From NCBI GenBank assembly GCA_937910905.1, contig CALEPV010000093.1:16150-80149 (forward strand): a DNA stretch of 64,000 nucleotides, read 5' to 3'. The notes under the pieces are model-generated. The model was given only the letters and a program-made list of their open reading frames with translations, did not search any database and was not told the origin of the DNA. Positions 51,101 through 60,290 of the stretch are shown here, piece by piece. Every line of letters begins with the position of its first letter. The stretch's first letter is position 1. Made by a program: the position numbers and the translations under genes. The DNA is from an uncultured Prevotellaceae bacterium. GTDB taxonomy: Bacteria > Bacteroidota > Bacteroidia > Bacteroidales > Bacteroidaceae.

Positions 51101-54100
51101 TCTTAGCATCGAAGTAAATCTTCTCGCCAGCGGCCAGGTTGATAGGCTGAGAGATGAGTGAAGACTCGCCACTTCCGGAGTATGCAGCCTGAGATGATAC
51201 GCTCCACGAACCCTTCTCCACGAAGCTTGAAGGGATAGAGCCGTCAGCGAAGTCTACATACCACTTCGAGGCATCGCGGGTCTTACCAGTCAGAGTGATA
51301 GCCTTGTCTGCCAGGTCGGTAGCAGAGATGGTCAGTGTGGCGGTATGGTCCTTATAATCGGTGCTGGCCTTCAGCGTAGCCGTAACCTTGACGGTCTGGC
51401 CAACGGGAACTGAAGCCACATTCTCTGTGATAGTAGCCGTGCTGCCGTCGGGGATGGACAGTGCCACCTCATAATCTGCAGCATCGTCGCCCGTCAGCGT
51501 AGCTGTCAGACCCGTCATCGTTGCCGTACCGCTGTTGGTCACGGTCATCTCGTAGTCGGCAGCAGCGGTCTGCATACCGAAGTCGTAGGTAGTGGCAGCG
51601 GGCGACAATGTCATGGCAGGCTTGGCAACAGCCGTGTAGCCATAGATGCGCTGAATGTCAATATACGTACCCGTGAACTTGATGATAGCATCGCCGGCAG
51701 GGATGTCGCTGATGGCAATCAGCTCGTAGCTGGTGGAACTGGGAGTGATGGCCTTTGCTGTAGACCAGGTAGAGCCGCCATCAGTAGAATAGCTATAAGT
51801 CAAGGCGATTGTTGCGTATGTAGAAGTGCTGTTTCTTCGAGCCTCTACAATCATGCTCTCTCCTGCTGTCACGGTATAGGTGCCTGTCTTCAGGTCGCCA
51901 CTGGTATAGCTGATGGTGGCCTTGCCGCTTGACACGCTCCAGCTGGTAGCTTCCCAACCTGCAGGGAATTCAGTGAGCGAAGCAAAGTTGATGTCGGTCT
52001 TCGAGCCAACCACTACACCGCTTGAGGTTACGGTGAAGGTGCCCAGCGTGTTCTCGGCATTGTCCTTGGCCGTCAGCACGACGTCGCCAGCGTGGTAGCC
52101 CTCGTTGGTAGTGGCATCGTTCTCCATCGAGATGGTGAGGCTGGTACTTTCGCCAGTGCCTAAAGAGGTTGCGCCTAATGTAGCGGTGAAGCCGGCAGGA
52201 GCATCGGTCTTGGTGAGGGTCATCGTACCCGTACCCGTGTTCTTAATATAATAGGTAGCGGTCTTATCCTCTGAGACGAAGCCCCATGCGTTGGTGGCTG
52301 CGCCAGAAGTAATCTGCGAAGCGAACTCTGCGTCGCTGAACACGCCAAACTCAGGGTCGTTGGCATCGTAGGTGAAGCCGTTGAGGCCGTTCACATAGAC
52401 ATAGTAGCCCACCAGCTGCAGTTTATTGACTGTCGTGGGAATGTCATCGAGTTCTACAACGGTATAGTCGGTGTTGTTCAGTTGCTCGTTGTTCAGCGTC
52501 TTGGTGTAGGCCGTCCATGTGGCACCATTGTCGGAAGAACCGTTGATGGTGACATAGTAACTGCTGCCAGAATAACGATGCATGGCACTGATGGCCAGTT
52601 TCTCGCCCTCAGTAATCTTTATTTTCGGAGTCTCGAGTTTCGACGAGCTGCTGGTGGCAGTAGCACCATTGGCACTGAAACTCCAATAATTGCTTGTATT
52701 CGTCCAGCGGTCGGGCAGAGCAGCGAAGGTTGTGAAGATCTTCGTGTCGTCGGCCACATAGCCCTTCACGGTGAAGGTCTTGTCGGCCACACCAGTACCA
52801 CTGATGGTGACAGTACCTGTCTGTGAACCCTTGACCGTGTTCTTCAGCGTAACGGTGAAGGTAGCAGAGCCGCTGGCTGCAATCTCGTCAGCATTGTCAG
52901 TGATGGCAATCTCGAAGTTGCTGTTGTCGCAGGTCACAGACAGATTGCCCAACGTAGCCGTACCGCTGTTCGTGATGGTATAAGCATCCGATGTGGTGTT
53001 GGCTGCCACCATGCCGAAGTTCTTCGTGGTGCCCTCAGCAGCGAATACCATGAAAGGCTCTACCTTAGCGGTGAAGCCGTAGATGCGGCGAATACGAATG
53101 TAAGTGCCGCTGAACTTTACCTTTGCCTCTCCTGCAGGAATGCCTGTGATGGCATAAACCTTCCAGTTGTTGTAGGTAACAGTGCCTATGCTTGTAGCCT
53201 CCGTCCAGTCGGCATCACCAGCCTTGTAACTATAGGTCAGCGTAGGAGCATAGTAACTGCTGCTACCCTGTGCCTCCACCAGCATTGTCTCGCCCTCTGC
53301 CACCGTGAATGTAGCAGTGGTCATCTCGTTGGCTGTACTGCTATTGTTCTGCACATAGCTATTGGCAGTCACCGTCCAGCTACCCTTATCCCATCCTGCA
53401 GGTACGTCAGAGAGTGACGCAAAGTTCACGTCGTTCTTGCTTCCGACCACAGCACCGTTGAGAGCTACCTCAAAGGTTCCGAGCTCCTCGTCGGTGTCGT
53501 GATTCTTAGCGGTAACGGTCAGTGTGCCATCGTGCAGGCCCTCAGTAGCAGCCATTGTGATGGTCAGCGTGGCCACTTCATTCTCTGTCAAAACTGCATC
53601 GTCAACAGTTGCGGTGAAGCCGTCAGCCTGCGCAATAGTCAGGTCAATCTGACCCGTACCCGTGTTCTTTATATAGTATTTCTGCTCCTGACTCTCTGTT
53701 ACGAAACCGAAGTTCTTGGCCGCAGGCGAAGCCTGGGTTGTAGTGCAGGCCTCATTGCTGTATAGTGCCAGCACGGGGTCGGCAGCGTATGTGAAGCCGT
53801 TAAAGGTGTTGATGTAAGCGTAATATGCCTTAATACGAAGCTTATTTACCTTCTTACCATCAACATCTACATCGTCAATGTCATCAAGGACAATAAGTTT
53901 GAACACATTTGTTTCATTGCCAAATGCAGCATAGTCAAGCTTCTTAGTATAAGCAGTCCAGGTTTCGCCATTGTCGGTAGAACCTTCTATCTGGAGATAG
54001 CCATAGGTGGCACCACTGTTCAGCTTAGCATATATTGCCAGTGTCTCATCGGCAGCCACTACGATTTTCGGTGTGGTGAGTGTAGAGTTTTCATTGGTAT

Positions 54101-56192
54101 TATATGCCGAGCCAGAGGAATAATTCCAGCTATAAGTGCTATAACTTGACTTATAGGCATATTCTGTCCAGTGGTCTGGCAGACTTGCAAAGGTCTCGCA
54201 AATCTTAGTACCATCGAGCACATAGCCGCTGACAGGAATCTCAACTGTTGTCTGGTCAGTGGCAGCAATGGTGATAGTACCACTGAAGGCTCCTAACTTA
54301 GCAGTGTTCACAGACACTGTTACAGTCTGCTGACTGTTACCATCAATAGTAGCAGAAACAGTACCAATCGTGATGGCTTCTGTATCGCCAGTAGTGGCAG
54401 TATAGCTGACGGCGACACCTGTCATCTGTGCTGCACCATCATTCTTGATAATAATATTTCTGGAGCCTGAAGATACCAGTCCAAATTCGATGGGGTCTGA
54501 AGATACATTGAGAACAGCACCAGCTGAAGTGGTGGTAAAGTTTACACTTTCTGCCCAGGCAGACTTGTCACTGCCCTTTACGGCACGAACCCATGCATAA
54601 TAGGTTGTCTCTGCTGTTAGAGAAGTAATCTGGTACGTGTTAGCGTCGGCTGTGCCTGTCACTGTAACATCAGCAGTAGGCTTGGCTGACTCCGTAGAAA
54701 CATATACCTCCCAAGTAGTTCCATCTACATTGTCCCAGCTTAATGTGGCCTCAGTAGCCTTGACGTTGGAAATGGCGACGCCCGTGGGTTTCGGACAAGC
54801 CTGGAAGTCAATGCTGAAGTTGTCTATAGCAGCAGCTGGTTGGGTACCAGAACTATTGTCATTTCTCCAAGCAAAGACTATCATATAATCGCCAGCCGTC
54901 TCAATGGTTGCTTCAACCGATTGTGTTTGCCAGTTTGAGGACAAATTGAGTTTACTGCCACCGTCAATGGCAATCCATCCTGTAGGAAGTGCAGTGGTTG
55001 AGAAGCCAGAAGGAACAGTTGTTCCAACAGTTAGAGTTGTAGATGCTGGAACAATGGCAACTCTCATGTAGTCGTAGGTGCTTTCACCATATCCTTTCCA
55101 ATCATAGGAAATGTCATATTTACCAGCGGCAAAAGTAAACAGTTTGGTGGCATATACCATCGTAGAGGAACTTGTTGTATATGCATTTGTGGTACCGCCA
55201 TCATTGGAAATATACAAGGCCTTGCTGCCGCCATTATTTGTAGCGGAGCTAATTACCCATGCATTGGTCAAATCGCCATTAACGAATAACCAGTTAGTTG
55301 CACCCTCAAAGTCGTCGGAGAAACTATTTGCCGAAACGGCCTCTTGTAGCGTTGTGAACGAAACGACATCTGTCCATTCACTTTCATCACCACCTCCACA
55401 ATCAGCTTTAACGCGAGCATAATATGTAGTACATTCATTTAAACCCGTAATAGATTTTGTATAACTGCTACTTACATCTACTGAAGTAACGCCACTGGCA
55501 AAAGTATTGTCTGTAGAATATTGAAGGACCCAGTTACTCTGTCCTTCTGCCGCTGTCCAACTAAGAGTGGCACCTGTTGCGGTTATACTGGATGCAGTCA
55601 ATCCCGTAGGAGTGATACATGTTGGCGTCTTTTTGATAAGGACGTCATCAATGTATAAATGATACTTGCTGGATGGTGAATAATACTTGATTGCTATATA
55701 TTTGACATCCGAGCCATAAGAACATGTGAATTGTGTCCAGGTAGTTCCACTTGTAGATTGTTCATCCCCAAAAGTAAAAGAAGAAACATCAACGGTTGTC
55801 GTAGAATAGCCTACCTTATAAGTTTCTGCCCAGTAGCTTGAAGAATTCTTATGATAGAAGGAAACATCGATACCTGATGAAGATGTTTCAAGTAATGGGG
55901 AGATAAGATATTGTGCATTATCTTCGGATACTGTTGTAGAATATGATGATAAGCGGAAGCCATAAGAGCCAGAATACTTGGCATCAGTGGAAACTCCAAA
56001 GTAACTCGAATTGTTACCGCTTGCATTCACTGAAGTCCATCCATCTCCTAATGAACCACTATCTTCAAACCCATAGCTATACGGCAGTGCTTTCTGTGCC
56101 CACGCCGGACTAAGTCCTCCGCCCGCGAGCAGCGCGAAGAGAGTTAAGAGCAATAGTTTGCTCTTCTTCATGTTGAAGTAATCTTTCTTCAT
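48147..56192 (-). CDS. Giant modular cell-surface protein (2681 residues) with type IX-like sorting tail
   Basis: Signal peptide (MKKSKLLLLTLFALLAGGG, after a possible seven-residue lead; start 56192 or 56171). Order: a jelly-roll (choice-of-anchor J-like) domain (36-190), FN3 (191-289), second jelly-roll (290-464), FN3 (465-554), then modules built of an ASH-like Ig domain and a jelly-roll. The jelly-roll entry (e.g. FASLPDHWTEY, FASLSDVPAGWD, FAALPDRWTN, FASLTEFPAGWE, FADGSIPSSF, FTSGAKPAGWYFGG, FNDNARPLGWKNSG) recurs at about 667, 930, 1160, 1410, 1654, 1897 and 2354. CARDB-like domains fill 1990-2250. The C-terminus GMFDLSGRRAGATQKG then VFIVNGKKVVVK resembles a T9SS type A tail. No catalytic motif was seen; an adhesin or scaffold role is inferred. 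Confidence 0.8.
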   Translation of the reverse strand: MKKDYFNMKKSKLLLLTLFALLAGGGLSPAWAQKALPYSYGFEDSGSLGDGWTSVNASGNNSSYFGVSTDAKYSGSYGFRLSSYSTTVSEDNAQYLISPLLETSSSGIDVSFYHKNSSSYWAETYKVGYSTTTVDVSSFTFGDEQSTSGTTWTQFTCSYGSDVKYIAIKYYSPSSKYHLYIDDVLIKKTPTCITPTGLTASSITATGATLSWTAAEGQSNWVLQYSTDNTFASGVTSVDVSSSYTKSITGLNECTTYYARVKADCGGGDESEWTDVVSFTTLQEAVSANSFSDDFEGATNWLFVNGDLTNAWVISSATNNGGSKALYISNDGGTTNAYTTSSSTMVYATKLFTFAAGKYDISYDWKGYGESTYDYMRVAIVPASTTLTVGTTVPSGFSTTALPTGWIAIDGGSKLNLSSNWQTQSVEATIETAGDYMIVFAWRNDNSSGTQPAAAIDNFSIDFQACPKPTGVAISNVKATEATLSWDNVDGTTWEVYVSTESAKPTADVTVTGTADANTYQITSLTAETTYYAWVRAVKGSDKSAWAESVNFTTTSAGAVLNVSSDPIEFGLVSSGSRNIIIKNDGAAQMTGVAVSYTATTGDTEAITIGTVSATIDGNSQQTVTVSVNTAKLGAFSGTITIAATDQTTVEIPVSGYVLDGTKICETFASLPDHWTEYAYKSSYSTYSWNYSSGSAYNTNENSTLTTPKIVVAADETLAIYAKLNSGATYGYLQIEGSTDNGETWTAYTKKLDYAAFGNETNVFKLIVLDDIDDVDVDGKKVNKLRIKAYYAYINTFNGFTYAADPVLALYSNEACTTTQASPAAKNFGFVTESQEQKYYIKNTGTGQIDLTIAQADGFTATVDDAVLTENEVATLTITMAATEGLHDGTLTVTAKNHDTDEELGTFEVALNGAVVGSKNDVNFASLSDVPAGWDKGSWTVTANSYVQNNSSTANEMTTATFTVAEGETMLVEAQGSSSYYAPTLTYSYKAGDADWTEATSIGTVTYNNWKVYAITGIPAGEAKVKFSGTYIRIRRIYGFTAKVEPFMVFAAEGTTKNFGMVAANTTSDAYTITNSGTATLGNLSVTCDNSNFEIAITDNADEIAASGSATFTVTLKNTVKGSQTGTVTISGTGVADKTFTVKGYVADDTKIFTTFAALPDRWTNTSNYWSFSANGATATSSSSKLETPKIKITEGEKLAISAMHRYSGSSYYVTINGSSDNGATWTAYTKTLNNEQLNNTDYTVVELDDIPTTVNKLQLVGYYVYVNGLNGFTYDANDPEFGVFSDAEFASQITSGAATNAWGFVSEDKTATYYIKNTGTGTMTLTKTDAPAGFTATLGATSLGTGESTSLTISMENDATTNEGYHAGDVVLTAKDNAENTLGTFTVTSSGVVVGSKTDINFASLTEFPAGWEATSWSVSSGKATISYTSGDLKTGTYTVTAGESMIVEARRNSTSTYATIALTYSYSTDGGSTWSTAKAITPSSTSYELIAISDIPAGDAIIKFTGTYIDIQRIYGYTAVAKPAMTLSPAATTYDFGMQTAAADYEMTVTNSGTATMTGLTATLTGDDAADYEVALSIPDGSTATITENVASVPVGQTVKVTATLKASTDYKDHTATLTISATDLADKAITLTGKTRDASKWYVDFADGSIPSSFVEKGSWSVSSQAAYSGSGESSLISQPINLAAGEKIYFDAKKPSYGSPSLKVRYSVNGGISWSDYVDYASAISSSTYSTHEIDLGNSDAVTAIVEFKGYYYIYLDNIYGGTLNNTASMIQVKESTTAVESGVTKAFGSIKAEATATYTIKNIGQGTLTITSPVTTTGVATAAVSATSLGSGESATLTITMPVAAPYEYKEGAVTVETSLGDFVINYTANVLNPNALDEQFTSGAKPAGWYFGGHWKVSGEQAMQEDSSTAEDLITELLTVSGTTDALTFEAARTSSSSAPTFNVYTSQDRVTWTPVDLSSLTLTTSYQDVTISGLAAGDYYVKISGARVKVDNFLGWTKASVGRDLYVTSTSIPTAVTVPGSSITASVTLTSLVAAEAGVYARLFFGETEIASDAADAALQTSKTYTMTGNVPAEEGTYSAVVKVYYSDGTVAYTSASTDVVVAHTRTLAIEEYTLSSDAAVTADADNKFAAAFSVRVKNTGTTALTAEQVSASITDGAETVYQTVKAAESLAVDAETTLTFSFTTSALTGGEFTFVAVENLGNTQYATAQTVTVTASTPRFVLSDVSSSVVASGTAQSYGMTSVGSAKTFTITNEGSAEMTLTVNVPAGFTVTGVATGDKIAATAGENTRSITISLDPTQGKGYKSGNVEFKYNVDAATELTFTLPVAGYVVDTDAFYADFNDNARPLGWKNSGWTFTNGYALGSFTSGNTNNDAEITTPVVEVSTENGVLAIEAMGLNSTSELRVYYKAADATKWTLAKNFDDEVRDNTTDYTILFVDNIPAGRYQLMFEGCNVQMNTINGYKPVAQTLTLNDTDANDNLEEGAYATVTLNRAFNAGWNTVSLPFNVKATDIALTAKAYEFTGYADGSLSFSAVEDMEAGKPYVIYVADALTSVEFENVALTATVAGNVANGATFQATYAPIAAPNMEGKYGVTKDAKIAKGSNKASMNGFRAYFELPEGATVKALVFEDTTTGVKTVVAAEEIEGMFDLSGRRAGATQKGVFIVNGKKVVVK

Positions 56193-56253
56193 AAAGTTTG
56201 TGATTAAGTTAAATGTTATTGTTGATTATATTCGTTTGCTATTTATCATCTTA

Positions 56254-59200
56254 TCACTTCACCACCTTGTGGGTCTGACCTGCACGTCGGATGATGTAGA
56301 GACCACGCTGCGGGGCGGCGGTGCGCTGCCCACTGAGGGTGTAGATGGCATCGGGTTGCGCGCCATTGATGCCTTCTGTGCTCACGCCCTGAATGCCCGT
56401 GATGACCTCATCGTCGAAGGCTACGGCATAGAGTCCTAAGGTCGACGGCAGCATGAAGTAGGCGTTATAGCCTGTGAGGGTGCCATCGGTCTCTGCTGCC
56501 TTCGGTGTCTGGCCATCGGCAGCAAGCAGGCAGATGACGTATGACTCCTCATCGGGTACAAGACTGCTTGAGGGTGAGTAGGTGCCTATCATATAGAATT
56601 GCGCGTTGTCCATTACGGTGTATACTATTGCACCTGGGGTGACTGCATCTTCTGTGACGGTGACATCTGCCAGCGTGATGCTGTCGACGGCTTCAGCGAG
56701 CTTCACCACGTATGGCATACCTGCTGTTAGGGTCTCCACTGAGCTGAACTGCAGCAAGCCGCCATCGAAGTCCAGGAACTCGTAGGCCTTGGCGTCCGCA
56801 CCAAACGCAGCTGCAACATCGTCGATGCCGAAGGGCAGGCAGATGGTGTTGTAGCCAGCCTCGAAGTGACGCACGACGGTGATGGTGTCGTAGGCACCGG
56901 CCTGCAACTCTGCGGCAACACTCTCGCTGAGTGTCAGCAGGACGAGATCGGCCACATGGCGTATCACTGGCTCTGTCACCAGAGTATCGCCAGCCCACTC
57001 CACCTTGATGTGCATCTCAGCACCCTCGGGTGCAGCCACAGTCGGTGTGGCAACGATGGTCAGGGTGTCGGTAGCCATAGCAGCTAGAGTGTCCACTGCG
57101 AGGCCTATCACCTCCTCGCCCATGTAAAGCTTAGCAACAACAGGCTCTTCCTTGCCGCGGCCTTCTTCGAGCACTACCTTAGCCTCGAAGCTGCGCCCCA
57201 CCTTCATGGTGATGCTGTCGGCTGTTGACTCAGGTATGCTGTCGGAAACGATTGCAGCTATATGCTCCGGCAGTAAGAGCGAGAATCCCTCGAAGTTGTC
57301 GAGCTGATAGTCGTCGTTGCGGAAGCGGAACTGGTATGTGCCGGCCTCCAGGCCTGTGATGGTGTAAGTAGCGAAGTCGGCCATAGCCTCAAGGTTGGCT
57401 ATGGTGGTCAGCGGTACGAAGTCGGTGCTGTCCTTGGACACCTGAATCCTGATGGACACCATGTCGCTGGTGGCCTTGTATGCGAATGTCAGCTCATCGT
57501 CCTCGCCAATGACTGTCAGCATAGGTGTGACGAGATATGTGGTCGAGCCGTACTTAAAGCTGCCTTTGGCCACGCCGTCGGCAATCTTCCAGTTGTCGCC
57601 AACTGTCCACCACTGCGGTGTCTCGTCGGCATCGAAGCTCTCGTGCCATACTTCGGGGTTCTCTATCTTGGCTGTTGCCACGATGGTGCGAGCGGTCTCG
57701 GCATCGTCGCTCTGGGTGATGGTGATGTTGGCTGTATGAGTGCCGTAGTTGCCTTCGGTGTAGTGGAAGGCAATGGTGAACGTTGCCGAATCGCCGGCTG
57801 CTATCTCAGTCAGCTCGGCAGGTGCCACAACGAAGTCCTCATTGTCGGAAGCGATGTTGACTGACAGCAGACCTGCACCAGCATTGAATACGGAATAGGT
57901 CAGCACGCTGTCGGCTACAACTGTACCGAAGTTAGCATCCTCAGCAGGATATAAGCCAATCACAGGACCCTCGGCAGCCTTGTCGGTACCTGTCACCTGT
58001 ATGATGACACGACCCTCGGAGGTGGTCAGCGTGATGCGTGCTGTGGCGGCCTCCTCGCGTGCAGCGTTATAGATACGTGTCACGGTGAGGTCGAATGGAA
58101 CAGACACGGTCTCGGTCCAGTTGGTGGTGTAGGCATCTGCACCTGGGCCGACTATAGCCACGTCGGTGATGTCGATGCTACCCACGCCCACGTTGGACAG
58201 ATGATATGTTATGGTGGAATCTGCGCTGCACTCACCGAAGTCGAACTCGGATGACGGGTTCAGCTGTGTGCCATTGAGCATAACGGCAAGGTCGGGTGCA
58301 TAGGTAAGACCCATAATCTCGTCGACTACAGCGTAGAAGCCTACGAAGCGCAGGCGGTTGACCACAGCCGGGATGTCGGCGATGGCATATACAGACCACT
58401 CGGAGTTGTTGGCAGGCAGCTCAATCTTGTTGCTATAGGCCTCACCCCATGTGGTACCATTGTCTGTTGAGCCTTCAACGGTGAGGTAGTCGCCAGTCTC
58501 ATTGTCCTTGGACTTAACCTTAACCACGATGAAGTCGCCGCGGCTGATGATTACCTTCGGTGAGGTGAGGCGGGCAGGAGACATAGAATTTGTAACGAGC
58601 GTACCCTCGTCGAGTATCCAGCCGTCGCTCTTCCATCCTGTGGGTAGCTCGTCGGCATTGAAGTCCACAACGGGGAAGCCCTCTGGAATCACAATGCCCG
58701 ATACGGTGAAGCGAGCCTCATCCATGCCTGTGGCATTAACCTTGATGACAGACTTCATTGCACCTGCATCGGCAGCAGATACGGTGATGGTCACCTCGGC
58801 ACTGGCACCTGCAGCAAGAGTTGTCGGCACACCAGTGAGCGTGAAGGCCTCGCTGGACGAAGTGGCTGTGATGCCCTCGAGTACAGCACCGCCTATATTA
58901 GATATTGTAAAGGTCTTGGTAGCTGTGCCATCGATGATGCCGAAGTCGAGCGAAGCCGGAGGCGTAACCATCATCACAGGCTCGTTGGGCAACTCGCCGC
59001 CATAGATATTGCGCAGTTGGATGAAGTAGCCTTTGAAACGGATGTAGCGTACACCATCAACAGGTATGGTCACGCTACGCTGCTTCCAGACTCCAGTAGC
59101 ATCGTCGGTGAAGACGCCCAATGATGACCAGTCTTCGCCATTAACGGAGTACTCCACTTCAACGCTTGGGCCGGAGTAGCTGGAAAGAGTCCTTGAAGAC

Positions 59201-60261
59201 TCGAAGATGATGCGCTCGCCATTGGCAAACACCAGACGGGGTGATGTCAGGTAGCCATATGATTCGCTATATGTTCCCTCATAAGATATGTAGCCCTCGC
59301 TGACCGTCCAGTTGTACATGGTTCCGCTGAATGTCTCGTAGCCCGTTGTGGTCCAGCCTTGAGGCAATGTGCCGTCAGCAAAGTCGACAAACACCTTCTT
59401 CGGATCCTTGACTACGCAGCTGAGTTGTACTGTCACAGGCTCCACGCCTTCAACAGCAGGATTGGGTGTGATGGTCACGCTGCCATTGGCTGTTACAGCA
59501 GGTGCTGCGATGGTGAGTATCTTCTGACTCTGTGCAGCAATCTGCGTGCCAACACCCAGGTCGGTGGTGAAGCCGCCAGTCGTGGTGACATCCACAGTAA
59601 TGGCAGCCTTGCCTGGGTTGGACAATGTGAGGGTGCGTGTAGCACCAGCCTCAACCATACCATAGTCAATGACTCCATCCTTATCGCCTGATACTGCAAG
59701 CAGACCCGTCTCCTCGGAGACTGTTGCCTCGGTGTAGGTGACACTCAGGAGCTTGGGGTTCTTGGCAGTGCCATCCAAACAGAATGCTATGTATGTGGGA
59801 TTGCTGCCCGCATCGTAGGTGAACGTCTTCGGCGATTCCATTGATGTACGACTGGGTACGGAGTACGATTGTGCATCGCCCACCAACTGGTAGCTGTCGC
59901 CAGTGGCACTTGCCTTGGACACATATATATTAAATGCGCTGTTGGAGTTACCATTCGAAGCCTTAAATGTCACGGTACCGCAGACCAGCTTCTTCAGCAC
60001 AAGATATACTCCCTTATTGTGGTTCTGCGCTGAGTTACCTGCCACATAGGTCTCACCATATTCATTATAGTGCACATAGTCCCTGCCCGACCCGAATGCT
60101 GCCCAGCTGCCATCGTCGCCTATGATTACCCAGTTGTCACCAAGTGTGGTACCACTGGATGTGGTGAGATATTCGCTGAAATCATCGGTTGTCTGTGCCT
60201 TAAGAGTGGTAGCTGCCACTGACAGGGCAAAGGCAAAGAGTAAGGTAAAGTATTTCTTCAT
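56254..60261 (-). CDS. Large modular surface protein (1335 residues), paralogue of the giant protein
   Basis: Signal peptide MKKYFTLLFAFALSVAATTLKAQ. An N-terminal beta-sandwich is followed by three ASH/jelly-roll modules (DFADGTLPQGWTT, DFNADELPTGWKS, SFDADETPQWWTVG), each spaced as in the giant neighbour, then CARDB-like and a final Ig-like domain (AAFGADAKAYEFLDFDGG). The tail YTLSGQRTAAPQRGLYIIRR with KVVK is the sorting-type ending. Phrases such as SVAAELQAGAYDTITVVRHF and FNTICLPFG-type (YNTICLPFGIDDV) repeat in the C-terminal domain of the giant protein (WNTVSLPFN), confirming common origin. Downstream spacing to the giant gene is 61 bases. Confidence 0.8.
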   Translation of the reverse strand: MKKYFTLLFAFALSVAATTLKAQTTDDFSEYLTTSSGTTLGDNWVIIGDDGSWAAFGSGRDYVHYNEYGETYVAGNSAQNHNKGVYLVLKKLVCGTVTFKASNGNSNSAFNIYVSKASATGDSYQLVGDAQSYSVPSRTSMESPKTFTYDAGSNPTYIAFCLDGTAKNPKLLSVTYTEATVSEETGLLAVSGDKDGVIDYGMVEAGATRTLTLSNPGKAAITVDVTTTGGFTTDLGVGTQIAAQSQKILTIAAPAVTANGSVTITPNPAVEGVEPVTVQLSCVVKDPKKVFVDFADGTLPQGWTTTGYETFSGTMYNWTVSEGYISYEGTYSESYGYLTSPRLVFANGERIIFESSRTLSSYSGPSVEVEYSVNGEDWSSLGVFTDDATGVWKQRSVTIPVDGVRYIRFKGYFIQLRNIYGGELPNEPVMMVTPPASLDFGIIDGTATKTFTISNIGGAVLEGITATSSSEAFTLTGVPTTLAAGASAEVTITVSAADAGAMKSVIKVNATGMDEARFTVSGIVIPEGFPVVDFNADELPTGWKSDGWILDEGTLVTNSMSPARLTSPKVIISRGDFIVVKVKSKDNETGDYLTVEGSTDNGTTWGEAYSNKIELPANNSEWSVYAIADIPAVVNRLRFVGFYAVVDEIMGLTYAPDLAVMLNGTQLNPSSEFDFGECSADSTITYHLSNVGVGSIDITDVAIVGPGADAYTTNWTETVSVPFDLTVTRIYNAAREEAATARITLTTSEGRVIIQVTGTDKAAEGPVIGLYPAEDANFGTVVADSVLTYSVFNAGAGLLSVNIASDNEDFVVAPAELTEIAAGDSATFTIAFHYTEGNYGTHTANITITQSDDAETARTIVATAKIENPEVWHESFDADETPQWWTVGDNWKIADGVAKGSFKYGSTTYLVTPMLTVIGEDDELTFAYKATSDMVSIRIQVSKDSTDFVPLTTIANLEAMADFATYTITGLEAGTYQFRFRNDDYQLDNFEGFSLLLPEHIAAIVSDSIPESTADSITMKVGRSFEAKVVLEEGRGKEEPVVAKLYMGEEVIGLAVDTLAAMATDTLTIVATPTVAAPEGAEMHIKVEWAGDTLVTEPVIRHVADLVLLTLSESVAAELQAGAYDTITVVRHFEAGYNTICLPFGIDDVAAAFGADAKAYEFLDFDGGLLQFSSVETLTAGMPYVVKLAEAVDSITLADVTVTEDAVTPGAIVYTVMDNAQFYMIGTYSPSSSLVPDEESYVICLLAADGQTPKAAETDGTLTGYNAYFMLPSTLGLYAVAFDDEVITGIQGVSTEGINGAQPDAIYTLSGQRTAAPQRGLYIIRRAGQTHKVVK

Positions 60262-60290
60262 GAGGTAAAGGAGTTAGTATGTGTATGGTA

